NCBI GenBank assembly: GCA_016743945.1
Contig: JADGFI010000019.1
Location: 33,623-97,622, forward strand
Reading direction: 5' to 3'
Length of the DNA stretch: 64,000 bases
Source of the DNA: Desulfobacteraceae bacterium
Lineage (GTDB): Bacteria; Desulfobacterota; Desulfobacteria; Desulfobacterales; Desulfobacteraceae
The stretch's first letter is position 1; each line of letters starts with the position of its first letter. The translations under genes were made by a program, and so were the position numbers. This document shows positions 9,075 through 17,762 of the stretch, piece by piece. The notes below the pieces were generated by a model. It made no database searches. It saw only the letters and a list, made by a program, of their open reading frames with translations, and was not told where the DNA came from.

Positions 9075-10634
9075 CTATTTTAGTTTTCCTGTTTCCCAGT
9101 TTCGGATCAGGGTTAAAAAAGTCCTGACCCCGATACCCGAGGGGCCTTTGGGAATATAACTTTTTTTGGTAAAATCCCAGGCCGTACCGGCAATATCCAG
9201 ATGGGCCCAGGGGATTTTCCCCACAAAGTTGGACAGATAGGCAGCCGCTGTGATGGTGCCTCCGGCCTTGCCCCCGATGTTTTTAATATCTGCCACCTTG
9301 GATTCGATCTGTTTTTTATAATGCTTGTTCAGGGGCAGGCGCCACAGGGGTTCTCCCGATAGTTTGCCGGCGGCTTCCAGGGAACGGGCAAGGCTGTCGT
9401 TGTTAGAGATCAATCCTGAAAAATGATGACCCAACCCGATGATCACAGCTCCCGTCAGGGTGGCCACATCCACAACGCCGTCGGGGGTATATGTTTTAAT
9501 GCCATAGGCCAGGGCGTCGGCCAGGATCATCCGGCCCTCGGCATCGGTGTTGACGATTTCCGCCGTCACTTTGTTGTAGTGATGGATGATATCACCGGGT
9601 CTGACGGCAGTTCCGCCGGGCATATTGTCCGTGGCTGGGATAATGGTCACCACGCCTATCTTCGGTTTCTCCTCTCCCACGGCCTGCATGGCGGCAAGGA
9701 CAGCTGCCCCCCCGCACATGTCATATTTCATTTCTTCCATGCCGGCTCCGGGTTTTAGGCTGATACCACCGGAGTCAAAGGTCACCCCTTTGCCCACCAG
9801 CAGAAGGGTCTCTGTTTTCTTCTCAGGCTGATATTCCAGGATTACCATTCTGGGGGGAATGGCAGATCCCTGGTTCACCGCCAGGATACCCCCCATGCCC
9901 AGTTTTTCCATCTCTTTTTTTTCAATGCATCGATAGGTGAGGCCATGGGTTTTGGCAAGGGCCTTTGCAAACGCTGCAAACTCTGCAGAGGTCCAGCCGT
10001 TGCCTGGTTCATGGGCCATATCCCTTGCGGCACAGGCCGCAAGCGCTGAAATCCTGCCCTGGGCCACGCCTTTGCGGACCGATTTGACCGCAGTGTTAGA
10101 TGCAAATTTAACGGCGGTAATCCCGGTGTAATCTGTTTTTTTCCGGGTGACCTGTTTGTATTTTGCAAACCGATAATCCCCCAGAAGCACCCCTTCTGTA
10201 ATACATTCGGCTGTTTTTTCTGGCGCCAGGGTCCCACGGGGCGGCAAGCAGATGATTATCTTCCTGGCCTTGATTTTTTCACAGGCCTTTGCTATGTGGC
10301 CTCCGGCTTCCCGCAGGGTATCACAGACCGTCGCCTCGTCATTTTTTGTTTTTGGTTCTGCTTTTGAGGTTGTCTCAATTTTACCCAGCCCCAGGACCAG
10401 TATTCGTTTGGCAGCGGGTTGTTTTTCCCCCCCGGTAACCGCTGGGTAATAAAAGAGCTGCTCTCCTTCCTTCCCCTTAAAATCTCCCAGCTCAAAGGCC
10501 TTTTTGACCTGGGCCATGACGGCTTTGTCACATTGGGGGGCCTTGTTGTTTATCTGGGTTGCCAGGTAGACCAGAAGGTCTGTTTCAACGCTATCAGCGG
10601 GTTTGTCCGTTGTGGTCACTCGGGTTGTTTTCAT
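9075..10634 (-). CDS. pepA: Leucyl aminopeptidase, M17 family
   Basis: A cytosolic M17 metallo-aminopeptidase of 519 residues that releases N-terminal amino acids and needs two divalent metals. The C-terminal catalytic half shows the metal-site motif VGKGVTFDSGGISLKP (about residues 275-290), YDMCGGAAV, and the family signature NTDAEGRMILADAL (about 360-373), which carries metal ligands and catalytic residues. The N-terminal third is the more variable Rossmann-like domain. Start ATG at 10634 with GAGGTGATCCC before it. Full length for the family. It begins a run that continues into moxR, although functional linkage to that module is doubtful. Confidence 0.93.
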   Translation of the reverse strand: MKTTRVTTTDKPADSVETDLLVYLATQINNKAPQCDKAVMAQVKKAFELGDFKGKEGEQLFYYPAVTGGEKQPAAKRILVLGLGKIETTSKAEPKTKNDEATVCDTLREAGGHIAKACEKIKARKIIICLPPRGTLAPEKTAECITEGVLLGDYRFAKYKQVTRKKTDYTGITAVKFASNTAVKSVRKGVAQGRISALAACAARDMAHEPGNGWTSAEFAAFAKALAKTHGLTYRCIEKKEMEKLGMGGILAVNQGSAIPPRMVILEYQPEKKTETLLLVGKGVTFDSGGISLKPGAGMEEMKYDMCGGAAVLAAMQAVGEEKPKIGVVTIIPATDNMPGGTAVRPGDIIHHYNKVTAEIVNTDAEGRMILADALAYGIKTYTPDGVVDVATLTGAVIIGLGHHFSGLISNNDSLARSLEAAGKLSGEPLWRLPLNKHYKKQIESKVADIKNIGGKAGGTITAAAYLSNFVGKIPWAHLDIAGTAWDFTKKSYIPKGPSGIGVRTFLTLIRNWETGKLK

Positions 10635-10735
10635 GGGATCACCTCAATATCTGAATGGGAAACATTAATATTTATCCATTAAAATTAACATAGATGTCGA
10701 TTTAAGTAAAAGAAGTTTTGGCTGTTCATGATCCC

Positions 10736-11074
10736 TTAAATATATCCGATATTAGAAAGATAGATCCACACACTTATACCGATAATAATCAGACTCCAGT
10801 ATTGCATTGGAATCCAAAATAGTGAATGTGTGGTTTTAAGCTCTATTTTTTCATTGGTTTTTGTATCAACAACAAGCCTCCCAGGTTTTTTGTTTAATCT
10901 GAATCCAAGAATAAACAGAGGAATGGATGACAATAAAAGTGCCAGGGGAAAAGGCCAGTTAGCTGCTTTGTAATACCCGGCCCCAAGACAGGAGTCTGCT
11001 AAAAATTCCATCACCAAAGCAAATGCAAGGGGGATGATAAATGCGCCAATCCCCCAGCCTTTCCATATTAACAT
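10736..11074 (-). CDS. Small three-helix membrane protein, unknown function
   Basis: A 112-residue protein not recognised as a family member. Three hydrophobic segments are visible: IGAFIIPLAFALVMEFLA (about 8-25), FPLALLLSSIPLFILGF (about 42-58) and WSLIIIGISVWIYLSN (about 92-108); a short basic/polar loop with VVDTKTNEKIELK separates the last two. A clear ribosome binding site (AGGAG, six bases before the ATG) supports translation. It is transcribed toward pepA with about 100 bases between them. No function can be given. Confidence 0.65.
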   Translation of the reverse strand: MLIWKGWGIGAFIIPLAFALVMEFLADSCLGAGYYKAANWPFPLALLLSSIPLFILGFRLNKKPGRLVVDTKTNEKIELKTTHSLFWIPMQYWSLIIIGISVWIYLSNIGYI

Positions 11075-11352
11075 AAATTTCTCCTATTTAATTTTTAAAA
11101 TCCGCAACATAAGGACCTGCCAGCCAAAGTGGAGGGACAAGTCGCCAATTGCTTTCCCAAGCAATTTCGGCGCTCAGGTTGCTTTTCGGCAGGATCATAA
11201 CTTCTGAAATGCCACGGCATATTATCAGAGCCGATCAGAATTACAACCAGGCAATAATTATTGGGGTTCATCCTGATAGTGATTAAGCCTGAGATAATAA
11301 GGGATAATTTGAAAGGGACAATCTATATGGAGTCTGACCGTTTGGAAAAACC
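11075..11352. other. Gene-poor stretch with one doubtful small ORF
   Basis: A 278-base interval without a convincing gene. On the minus strand a 58-codon frame (11095-11271, starting MNPNNYCLVVILIG, six cysteines) lies directly upstream of the small membrane protein. It has no visible Shine-Dalgarno site and no recognisable motif, so I do not call it a gene. The remainder shows no promoter I would defend. Confidence 0.4.
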
Positions 11353-11644
11353 ATGGCCAACGGCATCATGGATCCTGCCTGGAAGCTCATCGACAAATAT
11401 GATCTCCTGGATGCCATTGACCAATCCCTGGTTTTTTTAAAAAATAGCCAGAGCCTGCCCCCGGATTTTTCGGGATAGGCAGATAAAAGGTGTTTGTTCT
11501 TCTTGCCAAGGCTTTCCGGCCTTTAATACGGATGAGCAGATCGGAAAAATTACCGCCCAGGAAATTATCATTCATTTTTTTCCGGATATATCCTGGGAAC
11601 AAATTGCGGTGGATTTGGGGATTGACACCTATCAATTTTACTGA
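11353..11644 (+). pseudogene. Frameshifted small ORF of unknown family
   Basis: Two coding-like segments in adjacent frames. The first starts at ATG 11353 (MANGIMDPAWKLIDKYDL, then FLKNSQSLPP); a one-base shift in a C-run near 11458-11463 switches to a frame that reads RIFRDRQIKGVCSSCQGFPA and later FFPDISWEQIAVDLGID, ending at a TGA at 11642-11644. Together they would make about 97 residues with a CxxC pair. Amino-acid composition looks protein-like in both parts, and a hairpin terminator follows about 50 bases later. I do not recognise the family; this could also be a sequencing error in the homopolymer. Confidence 0.45.
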
Positions 11645-11691
11645 TATCAACAACCCACGAAATCTGAGACTGAAGTCTTACTATAGCGAAA

Positions 11692-11720
11692 AAAAATCCC
11701 CTTTCACTGGGGGAATTTTT
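11692..11720 (+). terminator. Rho-independent terminator-like hairpin
   Basis: AAAAATCCCC pairs with GGGGGAATTTTT around the loop TTTCACT, followed by an A/T run. It lies just after the frameshifted ORF ending at 11644 and probably ended its transcript. Confidence 0.6.
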
Positions 11721-11740
11721 AAAAATATAAGTAATTTAAA

Positions 11741-11797
11741 AAACCACGAAGGTTAAAAAGGACAATTGTTCTTTTGGGCTTTCGTGGTTTTTTTTTT
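11741..11797 (+). terminator. Strong hairpin with T-tract upstream of the TonB receptor gene
   Basis: A perfect ten-base stem (AAACCACGAA with TTCGTGGTTT) followed by ten T residues, with a second, nearly perfect inner dyad (AAAAGGACAA / TTGTTCTTTT). It ends 36 bases before the TonB receptor start. It could be a second terminator of the upstream unit or a leader attenuator of the uptake operon; no known metal or cobalamin riboswitch motif is visible next to it. Confidence 0.7.
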
Positions 11798-11832
11798 GTA
11801 TTTAACAAACAAGAATAAAAGGTGAAAAAATA

Positions 11833-13836
11833 ATGAAACTAAATTTTTTTGTGTTGCTCTTTTTCCTTTTGTGCGTTTCTTTTTGCACTCCCCTTTTTGC
11901 GGATGACCTTTCCAAGAACATCCCATCGACCGGATCAACCATTATCGAAGACATCACGGTCAGTGAGAAACGGATTCTCCAACGATTTTCCCAGGAACTG
12001 GCTGAATACGGCCACTCAGTGGATGTCATCACCGGTAAACAGATTCAGGAAGCCGGATTTGTGGATTTGACCAAAGCGATCCAGGTCCTGGTCCCGGGTA
12101 TCTTTTCCTCTTCCCGCCAGGGCAGGGGCGGATGGACCTTTACCCATCTGCACGGCAGCGATGATATCCTCTGGCTTTTGGATGGGGTTCGCATGACCAA
12201 CCCTTTGTATGCGTCGGACTGGTCTACCACCATCAGCATCCACCAGGTCGAGCGCATCGAAGTGCTCAAAGGCGGAGAAAGCATTTTTTACGGGTCCGGC
12301 GCCAGGGGCGGTGTAATCAATATCATCACCAAACCAGTGGGTAAAGAAACCCAGGGGCAGATAGGGGTATCCTACGGAGAGTTGGGCTACCGGGAAACCT
12401 ATGGCCATGTTACCGATACAGTGAATGGCCACGGTTTCATGGTTTTTGGCAGTTATGAAGGGTCAGACGGCTACCAGGTCTGTGATGACCAGTCCTTTAA
12501 TAACGCCTTGAATCCAGTACAGCAACGCGAAGTCGGATATGACAGAGCCGTTGTGGGCGCAAAATATCAAAAGGAATTTGATCTGGCCGGCAACGCAATA
12601 TTAAGGGCCCAGGCCCAGAAGCAACAGGGCCATTTCGACTATCCATACCCCCATTATCGTTCCGCCTTTAATGATTATGAGGAGGAGATTGCCACCCTTA
12701 AATGGGACCATGAAGTCAATTCCAATTTCTCCTATTATCTGAATACCTATGTTCACACCTGGTGGGGAAATGTGACCTTTGTCGCCCCTGACGGTTCATT
12801 TGCCTGGGGGGATAGAAGCAATGCCGCGGTCTGGGGATATGAGGATCTGGGCGCCAATTTGATCACCAGTACCACCTGGGGGCAGGGTCATGAATTCATT
12901 AGCGGGATTGACTATCAAACCTATTGGGGAAAGGAAGAGGTGATGAGGGTTGCCAGTACCGACCGGACCCACACCTATGCCGGCTTTGCCAGTATAAGGC
13001 CCTACCTGGCTTTTTCTCCCAAAACGAAAACCGCTGCCGGTATTCGCTACACCACCACCAATGAGAACCTTAGTTCCACGGTATGGGACTTGAGTCTGAA
13101 AACACCGATATGGGGTCCGATTTATTTTAGAGGGGCTGTGGGGACCTCTTTTACGCTGCCCACGTTGATGCAGCTATACGGAACAGCTGACAACGGCGGC
13201 ACCATCGGTAATCCGGATCTGGAACCGGAACAAAGCCAGAACCTGGATGTGGGTGTAGGGGGGAACTGGGGGCTTTTCCGTGGTGAAATCGGCTATTTCT
13301 ACCAGGAAGTTGAGGATATGATCACAAGTTCCGTTCTTGCCGACGGGACATCCTCCTACAAAAATGCTGACGGTACAACCGAGATTAACGGGTTTGAAGT
13401 CCAGGCCGGTGCCGGGCCTGTCAATGGCGTGACCTTGAATCTAAGCGCCACCTGGGTCAATTCTGAGGATAAGGATACCACACTCCAGTTGGAGCGGGTT
13501 CCCGAGTTTTATACCACCGCCAATCTTTCTTACCGTCATGGGGCCGGCCGATTTGGGGCCGATTTTATGGCCCGCTACACCGGGGATATATATGAAAGGG
13601 GTCTGTCACCCTTTGCCGATGTCAATTATGGGAACTACTTTGTTGCTGATGCTTCGGTATTTTATAAATTCGGCAGGGAAAACCGTCACAAATTCTCGTT
13701 GCGGCTTGAAAATATTTTTGACCAGGATTATGCCACCCGCTATAACCGAGTGACCAATTCTGATGGCACCAAATTTTTGTACCACCAGTACGGACTTCCC
13801 CGGAATATCATTGCCGGTTATACCTACACATTTTAA
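11833..13836 (+). CDS. TonB-dependent outer-membrane receptor
   Basis: A 667-residue outer-membrane receptor with a signal peptide (LFFLLCVSFCTPLFA, cleavage about residue 20), a plug domain with VSEKRILQRFSQELAEYG and the typical VERIEVLKGGESIFYGSGARGGVIN stretch (about residues 140-165), a long beta-barrel, and a terminal aromatic residue in YTYTF. Such receptors import metal chelates or cobalamin across the outer membrane using TonB energy. It is the first gene of an operon encoding a complete inner-membrane FecBCD/BtuFCD-type ABC importer and a DUF4198 protein, so the substrate is most likely a metal chelate (Ni, Co or Fe) or a corrinoid. No cobalamin box precedes it, which argues mildly against B12. 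Confidence 0.92.
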   Translation: MKLNFFVLLFFLLCVSFCTPLFADDLSKNIPSTGSTIIEDITVSEKRILQRFSQELAEYGHSVDVITGKQIQEAGFVDLTKAIQVLVPGIFSSSRQGRGGWTFTHLHGSDDILWLLDGVRMTNPLYASDWSTTISIHQVERIEVLKGGESIFYGSGARGGVINIITKPVGKETQGQIGVSYGELGYRETYGHVTDTVNGHGFMVFGSYEGSDGYQVCDDQSFNNALNPVQQREVGYDRAVVGAKYQKEFDLAGNAILRAQAQKQQGHFDYPYPHYRSAFNDYEEEIATLKWDHEVNSNFSYYLNTYVHTWWGNVTFVAPDGSFAWGDRSNAAVWGYEDLGANLITSTTWGQGHEFISGIDYQTYWGKEEVMRVASTDRTHTYAGFASIRPYLAFSPKTKTAAGIRYTTTNENLSSTVWDLSLKTPIWGPIYFRGAVGTSFTLPTLMQLYGTADNGGTIGNPDLEPEQSQNLDVGVGGNWGLFRGEIGYFYQEVEDMITSSVLADGTSSYKNADGTTEINGFEVQAGAGPVNGVTLNLSATWVNSEDKDTTLQLERVPEFYTTANLSYRHGAGRFGADFMARYTGDIYERGLSPFADVNYGNYFVADASVFYKFGRENRHKFSLRLENIFDQDYATRYNRVTNSDGTKFLYHQYGLPRNIIAGYTYTF

Positions 13837-13845
13837 TTGAAAAAT

Positions 13846-15033
13846 ATGGATATGAAGTTTTTAAACCGCATACTGAGGCTGTTATGCTCTTTTATCATAC
13901 TGGGAATGATCTGGCATATTTCTTTGCTGTCCGGGCATGAAAGGCAAAAGCGAGATCAGATCAGCATCATCGATGGCAACGGGCAGACCCTGCAGGTTGA
14001 CCTGCCGGTTGAACGTATTGTTGTGGAATATACAGACAATGCAGAACTGGTACGCCTCTTGAATCAGACAGACAAGGTGGTGGGGGTGGCAGGATATGAT
14101 TATATATTCCAAAAATGCCGGCGGCAGTTTCCTGAATTCATGTTGCTGCCTTCGGTTGGCTACCCCTGGGCCATGGATTATGAGGCCGTGTTTGGACTCG
14201 ACCCGGATTTGGTTCTGACTTTTACCTCCCAGACCCGGGACAAACAGGCGAACCTGCCCGGCATTGGTGTTTTGTTTCTGGGCCTGTACCATCCTGATCT
14301 GGTCTTTCCTGAAAAGTCTGCCTATGTCAGGGGCATCCAGAACCTGGGACGTCTTCTGAATGCCGAGGACCGGGCCCAAGAGTATCTTTCCTGGTACAAA
14401 GGGGTGCTCAAAACCATTGCAGACAGGACAGGTTCCCTCGAACAGGGCCAGAAGCCAAGGGTTTTAATTTCCTCCTACCCCCGATGCAACTCAGCAGGCA
14501 GCAGCTATTGCGCCTATTCGGCAAAGGATACCCTGAGCCAGGCCAGCAGCATTGCAGGTGGGAAAAACCTGGTGGACTTTTTGCCCAGGACCAACGGGGT
14601 AAGCCTGCCCGTTGATCCGGAATGGGTGATCCGTGAAAATCCGGATGTCATCTTGCTCCATGCCGTGGATGATATCCAGGCCTCCGGTTACGAGACTGAT
14701 GAGACCGCATGGCTTGAAAGAGGCCTGGCTGAGTTTATGGCCAGGCCGGAACTTATCAGCGTCAAGGCGATAAAAGATAAAAAAGTGTTTGTCCTTGACG
14801 GCCATTTCAGGAACGATGCCAGTGGCGGCGCCCTTGCTGCCGCATATCTGGCGGTTCTTTTCCATCCGGGCCTGTTTGAGGATATTGATCCCGAGGACCT
14901 TCATCAAGAATATCTGGAAATGCAGGGCCTGGCGTATGATTTGGATGAGCACGGAATCTTTTTCTTTCCGCCTCTGGTCCGGGAAAAGGGGCTGGCCGGC
15001 ATTCCGGACCGGTACCTAGGGGATATCAAATGA
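13846..15033 (+). CDS. ABC transporter periplasmic substrate-binding protein (FecB/BtuF-like)
   Basis: A 395-residue exported binding protein (N-terminal hydrophobic segment FLNRILRLLCSFIILGMIWHISLL). It has the helical-bilobal binding-protein pattern: PVERIVVEYTDNAELVRLL, VGVAGYDY, FGLDPDLVLTFTSQ and ENPDVILLHAVDD. Unusually it carries a cysteine pair (RCNSAGSSYCAYS, about residues 215-227), which may form a disulfide or bind metal. The frame opens at a TTG (13837) directly after the receptor stop; ATG at 13846 is preferred but no strong ribosome site distinguishes them, suggesting coupling to the receptor gene. It delivers ligand to the permease encoded next. Confidence 0.85.
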   Translation: MDMKFLNRILRLLCSFIILGMIWHISLLSGHERQKRDQISIIDGNGQTLQVDLPVERIVVEYTDNAELVRLLNQTDKVVGVAGYDYIFQKCRRQFPEFMLLPSVGYPWAMDYEAVFGLDPDLVLTFTSQTRDKQANLPGIGVLFLGLYHPDLVFPEKSAYVRGIQNLGRLLNAEDRAQEYLSWYKGVLKTIADRTGSLEQGQKPRVLISSYPRCNSAGSSYCAYSAKDTLSQASSIAGGKNLVDFLPRTNGVSLPVDPEWVIRENPDVILLHAVDDIQASGYETDETAWLERGLAEFMARPELISVKAIKDKKVFVLDGHFRNDASGGALAAAYLAVLFHPGLFEDIDPEDLHQEYLEMQGLAYDLDEHGIFFFPPLVREKGLAGIPDRYLGDIK

Positions 15034-16085
15034 ACCAGACCCTCCTTTTGCGCAGGGCCTATGCAAAGAAAGGCCTGCAAAAAGCCTGTACGGCCGGTAT
15101 CCTGGTGGTGTTGATCTTTTGTATGGCCGGCATCTCCCTTTCCCAGGGGTCCCTGGAAATTTGTTTTAAAGAGGTGTGGGGTATTTTGTGGCAAGTGGTT
15201 GTGCAGGGATACGATTCCCAAAATACGCATCAAACCGTTATTCTTGTTCTGCGCCTTCCAAGGGTTGCCATGGGCATACTGGCCGGGTTTGGTCTGGGTG
15301 TTGCCGGGGCGGTTTTTCAGGGGGTGCTTCGAAACCCCCTGGCCAGCCCCACAACCCTTGGGGTGAGTTCTGCCGCTGGCCTGGGAGCAGCCCTGGCCAT
15401 GATACTGGGTATGGGGGTTACCGGGGGCAGGTTTTTGGTGGTGGGCAATGCCTTTGTTTTTTCCATGATACCGGTGTTGGTGATTTTCAGCCTGGCCCGG
15501 TTCAGGCAGGCCACACCTGAAATGATGATTTTGTCCGGAATCGGCATGTTCTATATCTTCGGTGCCCTTACCTCCATGCTTCAATTCCTGGCAACCCAGG
15601 ACGCACTCAAAGCTATGGTGGTGTGGCTCATGGGGGATCTGGGGAGGGCGAAATGGCAGGAGATCCTGGTAACAGGAACGGTCCTTAGTGCCTGTATTCC
15701 TCTGATTTTATGGAAATCCTGGGATCTCAATCTTATGGGTCTTGGAGACGAGGCTGCCCGGTCCCTCGGCACAAATCCGGACAAAAGCCGGATGATATTG
15801 ATGGTCACAGCGTCCCTGATCACGGCCACCATTATCTGTTTTACCGGAATGATCGGTTTTATCGGTCTGGTCTCTCCCCATATTTGCAGGATCATTCTCG
15901 GATCGGACAACCGGTTTCTGGTTGCAGCCTCGGGGATTTTTGGCGCTGCATTCCTGATCTTTTCAGACTTGGTCTGTCGGGTGGTCATTGCGCCGGTAAT
16001 CATTCCGGTGGGTATTGTTACTGCCTGTGCAGGGGGACCATTATTTCTTTATCTTATTATTCAGAAAAAGAAGAGGTATTGGTAA
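15030..16085 (+). CDS. ABC transporter permease, FecCD family
   Basis: A 351-residue inner-membrane permease with about ten hydrophobic helices and the family motifs RLPRVAMGILAGFGLGVAG (about 75-93), FQGVLRNPLASPTTLGVSSAAGLGA, and GLGDEAARSLG ahead of the last four helices, plus GFIGLVSPHICR near residue 280. These belong to iron-siderophore, heme and cobalamin importers. The start ATG overlaps the binding-protein stop by four bases. It pairs with the ATPase gene that begins six bases after it. Confidence 0.93.
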   Translation: MNQTLLLRRAYAKKGLQKACTAGILVVLIFCMAGISLSQGSLEICFKEVWGILWQVVVQGYDSQNTHQTVILVLRLPRVAMGILAGFGLGVAGAVFQGVLRNPLASPTTLGVSSAAGLGAALAMILGMGVTGGRFLVVGNAFVFSMIPVLVIFSLARFRQATPEMMILSGIGMFYIFGALTSMLQFLATQDALKAMVVWLMGDLGRAKWQEILVTGTVLSACIPLILWKSWDLNLMGLGDEAARSLGTNPDKSRMILMVTASLITATIICFTGMIGFIGLVSPHICRIILGSDNRFLVAASGIFGAAFLIFSDLVCRVVIAPVIIPVGIVTACAGGPLFLYLIIQKKKRYW

Positions 16086-16090
16086 GGTCC

Positions 16091-16876
16091 ATGAAATTAA
16101 GGTTGGAAAAGGTCCGGTTTACCTATGGCAACAGACTCGTCCTGGATAACATCTCTCTCGGGCTTGAGCCGGGGAAAATAGTGGCAATCTGCGGACCCAA
16201 CGGTGTCGGCAAATCCACTCTGCTCAAGTGCATCAATCGGATACTGCCTTCCCAGGGCAGTATTTTCCTTGAGGACAGGGAGGTGAAAACCCTGAAGAGA
16301 TTATGGATTGCAAGGCAGGTGGGATATGTCCCCCAAGAGACGGCTCAGGTCTTTTCCATTTCGGTTTTTGAGATGGTCATGATGGGAAGACGTCCCTATC
16401 TTGGTTGGAAAAGCCGTTCCCAGGACAGGGAAAAGGTTTTTGAAATTCTGGAGCTCATGGGCATTTCAGATTTCGGGCTTCGGGATTTCAACCAGCTGAG
16501 CGGGGGCCAGCAGCAAAAAGTGATCATTGCAAGGGCCCTGGCACAGGAGCCTGAAATCTTGCTGCTGGACGAACCCCTGGCCAGCCTGGACCTGGGCCAC
16601 CAGCTTGAGGTGATGGCCCTGATGCAGCAGCTGGCATCTGACCAAAAAATGTTGGTGATCATGACCGTCCACGATTTGAACCTGGCTGCCTGGTATGCGG
16701 ATCAGATTCTCATGGTCAAGGACGGCAATATTTTGTGCGCCGGTGATCCGTCAGCCGTTCTCACGCCGGAGACCATCTGGTCGGTGTACGGCGTCGCGGC
16801 AAAGGTGAAAATCGAAGAAGGCAGGCCCTATGTCATCCCTTTACGGCATTCTCCCGGGCAAAACCGGCTTAGGTAA
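16091..16876 (+). CDS. ABC transporter ATP-binding protein, FecE/BtuD-like
   Basis: A 261-residue ATPase with Walker A (CGPNGVGKSTLLKCI, about 36-50), Q-loop (GYVPQETAQ), signature LSGGQQQKVIIARAL (about 138-152), Walker B (ILLLDEPLASLD) and H-loop (MTVHDLNLAAW). The frame is open far upstream, but ATG at 16091 after TAAGG gives the normal family N-terminus (MKLRLEKVRFTYG). It powers import by the preceding permease. Stop is 25 bases before the DUF4198 gene. Confidence 0.94.
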   Translation: MKLRLEKVRFTYGNRLVLDNISLGLEPGKIVAICGPNGVGKSTLLKCINRILPSQGSIFLEDREVKTLKRLWIARQVGYVPQETAQVFSISVFEMVMMGRRPYLGWKSRSQDREKVFEILELMGISDFGLRDFNQLSGGQQQKVIIARALAQEPEILLLDEPLASLDLGHQLEVMALMQQLASDQKMLVIMTVHDLNLAAWYADQILMVKDGNILCAGDPSAVLTPETIWSVYGVAAKVKIEEGRPYVIPLRHSPGQNRLR

Positions 16877-16901
16877 ACAATAATTCAAAAAAGGAAAAAA
16901 A

Positions 16902-17705
16902 ATGTTTAGAATCTTTTTTAGTGCTCTGATACTTGTCTTTGCCACGGCAACCCCTGCCTTTGCCCACGATTGCTGGCTTCAGCCGGACCACTTCAGGCTT
17001 GGCCTTGAAATGCTTCTGGCGGCCAGGATTTTTGTGGGTGAACGCTTGAAAAGCGATAAAGAGTTGCCCCTGGACAAAAAAATAACGCCTCGCCTGGATC
17101 TTTTTACCAGAAAAGGGAGGCAGGACCTTGTTCCCCGGCTTTTGGACCAGGGACTTCCTGCGATAAGTTTTATGCCAGAATTCCAAGGGAGCGGCCTTTT
17201 GGCAATGGATCGGGATTTTACAGCCATCACCCTGGAAACCGATAAGTTTACCTCCTATCTCGCCCACGAACACCACCTCCACCTGCTGGATCAGGTCGAA
17301 GCAAATTCGAGGAGCAGTCAGAAAGAGGCCTATGCAAGGTGCATGAAAGCCCTTGTACAGGTGGACAATTTTCAGGATGAACCTGAACTATGGGCACAAA
17401 GGACCGGTCAAAAGCTGGAAATTATTCTGCTTTCTCCTCCCAAAAGCCAGAAACCTGTCCGAGTTCAGGTGCTCTTTGAGGGTCGCCCTCTGGCAGATAA
17501 GACGGTGACCGCTGTCAACGCTGGCCCCAATGCCCAAACTGATCAGACCATGACCACAGATCACAACGGCATGGCCGAGTTTGAAAATTCCAGGGCAGGG
17601 CTCTGGCTTATCCGCCTTGTCCACCTCTATCCCTGCAGGGAGGAAAAGGACATGGACTGGACCAGCTACTGGGCATCTTTTTGTTTTGAAATTCCAGAGC
17701 CATAG
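16902..17705 (+). CDS. DUF4198 periplasmic protein (NikK-like, metal-uptake accessory)
   Basis: A 267-residue exported protein: signal peptide LILVFATATPAFA, then mature HDCWLQPDHF, the typical start of DUF4198 proteins, in which the N-terminal histidine can bind metal. A C-terminal Ig-like/carboxypeptidase-regulatory half (VRVQVLFEGRPLADKTV, TDHNGMAEFENSRAGLWLI) follows. DUF4198 proteins are linked with nickel and cobalt transporters, so this gene is the best hint that the operon imports Ni or Co. Other histidines lie in AHEHHLHLLDQ near residue 125. ATG after AAGGAAAAAAA. Confidence 0.82.
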   Translation: MFRIFFSALILVFATATPAFAHDCWLQPDHFRLGLEMLLAARIFVGERLKSDKELPLDKKITPRLDLFTRKGRQDLVPRLLDQGLPAISFMPEFQGSGLLAMDRDFTAITLETDKFTSYLAHEHHLHLLDQVEANSRSSQKEAYARCMKALVQVDNFQDEPELWAQRTGQKLEIILLSPPKSQKPVRVQVLFEGRPLADKTVTAVNAGPNAQTDQTMTTDHNGMAEFENSRAGLWLIRLVHLYPCREEKDMDWTSYWASFCFEIPEP

Positions 17706-17762
17706 CAAATTTATAGGGCTCCATAAGTATTATACATCCATATTAAATTTAAGGATGAAGTC

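Noticed and set aside
11095..11271. 58-codon Cys-containing minus-strand ORF
   Set aside because: No ribosome site or family signal; not supported as a gene.
11640..11832. Cobalamin or nickel riboswitch upstream of the TonB receptor
   Set aside because: No GCCACTG box or other conserved riboswitch element; only terminator-like hairpins are present.
15710..16090. 127-codon upstream extension of the FecE-like ATPase frame
   Set aside because: It lies inside the permease gene in another frame; the ATPase N-terminus starts normally at 16091.
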